Below, piece by piece: positions 6,571 to 6,766 of a stretch of 6,766 nt of DNA. The DNA comes from Planctomycetaceae bacterium (GTDB taxonomy: Bacteria > Planctomycetota > Planctomycetia > Pirellulales > UBA1268), in assembly GCA_947453125.1 (NCBI GenBank), contig CANGGC010000144.1, forward strand, positions 1 through 6,766, read 5' to 3'. Position numbers and translations under genes: made by a program. Within the stretch, counting starts at the first letter, position 1, and the number at the start of each line of letters is the position of its first letter. The notes beneath the pieces are model-generated. The model saw nothing but the letters and a program-made list of their open reading frames with translations. It ran no database searches and was not told the origin of the DNA.

Positions 6571-6662
6571 GTGATGGTGGGCAATCACGTTGGCGAAAGA
6601 GATTTATGCTGTTGTGCCGTGTGCGCCCACCACAACCACCCTTGCATGCCCTGATAGCCTCC
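6571..6662. repeat. Diverged tandem repeat, copy 2, with inner inverted repeat
   Basis: This is the second copy of the repeat at 6461-6547. It also holds an inverted repeat that copy 1 lacks in clear form: TGGTGGGC-AAT-CACG (6575-6589) against CGTG-TGC-GCCCACCA (6618-6632), with 12 of 15 positions paired around a 28-base spacer. Stem-loop DNA of this kind is common in mobile or intergenic repeat families. No T tract follows on either side, so a terminator is unlikely. Confidence 0.55.
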
Positions 6663-6701
6663 GGACGGTGATCAAAGATCCCGTCGATGAGGAGGCGATT
6701 C

Positions 6702-6766
6702 ATGGGTCGGCAGTCGGATCCGCGGAAGGCTGCGGCGTGGGAGCGGCGGCTGGCCCGCTACGGTGA
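6702..6766 (+). CDS. Start of an IS66-type TnpA-like accessory ORF (partial)
   Basis: An ATG at 6702 opens a frame that runs off the window after 21 codons, beginning MGRQSDPRKAAAWERRLARY. A strong ribosome binding site GAGGAGG (6689-6695) lies 6 bases upstream. The pattern of a short basic start, then an Ala-Trp-Glu-Arg-Arg-Leu helix ending in RY, is like the N-terminus of IS66-family TnpA-like accessory proteins, which go on to a helix-turn-helix with an FCRREGVS-type motif. That motif would lie beyond the window, so the call rests on the N-terminus alone. If right, an insertion sequence borders the accessory segment. I could not identify its terminal inverted repeat. Confidence 0.5.
   Translation, partial: MGRQSDPRKAAAWERRLARYG

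Noticed and set aside
6461..6662. Possible CRISPR array
   Set aside because: Only two copies, too long (about 90 bases) and too diverged, with no regular spacers and no cas gene.
6325..6703. Two overlapping minus-strand frames (6588-6325 and 6703-6410) in the repeat region
   Set aside because: They cover the tandem repeats in different frames, lack good ribosome binding sites, run into the effector start and read like translated noncoding repeats.

Overview
The window holds the first genes of a type VI secretion system (T6SS) sheath operon, followed by a rearranged accessory segment. The core genes are GC-rich (about 65% in a line counted by eye). With two tssC paralogs, an ImpE/TagJ gene and the start of an IS66-type accessory ORF, they would fit a planctomycete or a GC-rich proteobacterium. 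I lean to a planctomycete, but that is inference without a marker gene.

Layout. Bases 1-117 are the 3' end of an unrecognised gene. Its stop codon lies inside a hairpin followed by four T (109-133), a good intrinsic terminator. A perfect -35 hexamer (TTGACA, 144-149) follows at once, so the sheath operon probably starts its own transcript here. The order is then tssB (226-735), tssC (833-2338), a divergent second tssC (2407-3996) and tagJ/impE (4017-4826), all on + with short spacers and good ribosome binding sites. This is the impB-impC-impD-impE order of Imp-type T6SS loci. TssB and TssC polymerise into the contractile sheath. ClpV recycles it through the TssC N-terminal helix. TagJ is an accessory that binds TssB in other systems. 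The next gene in Imp-type loci, tssE/impF, is absent.

After tagJ the layout breaks. A + strand gene starts at 4904 with a strong ribosome binding site. Its first 40 or so residues look like the start of a permuted papain-like (NlpC/P60- or LRAT-like) protein, but the frame then runs into the back of a convergent gene and stops. That convergent gene (6431-5001, minus) encodes a 476-residue protein whose N-terminal domain appears to be of the same type, with GHAAL around His27, ISWYP, and NCASTV around Cys147. It is a candidate T6SS cargo effector, and its DNA is clearly more AT-rich (about half GC in sampled lines). The two genes overlap tail to tail and neither appears to keep its original 3' end, which points to an inversion or recombination joint near 5010-5045.

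From 6432 to 6701 there is no convincing gene. The stretch holds two diverged tandem copies of a sequence of about 90 bp, with an imperfect inverted repeat in the second copy. The window ends in the first 21 codons of what looks like an IS66-family TnpA-like accessory ORF, so a mobile element probably borders the accessory segment.
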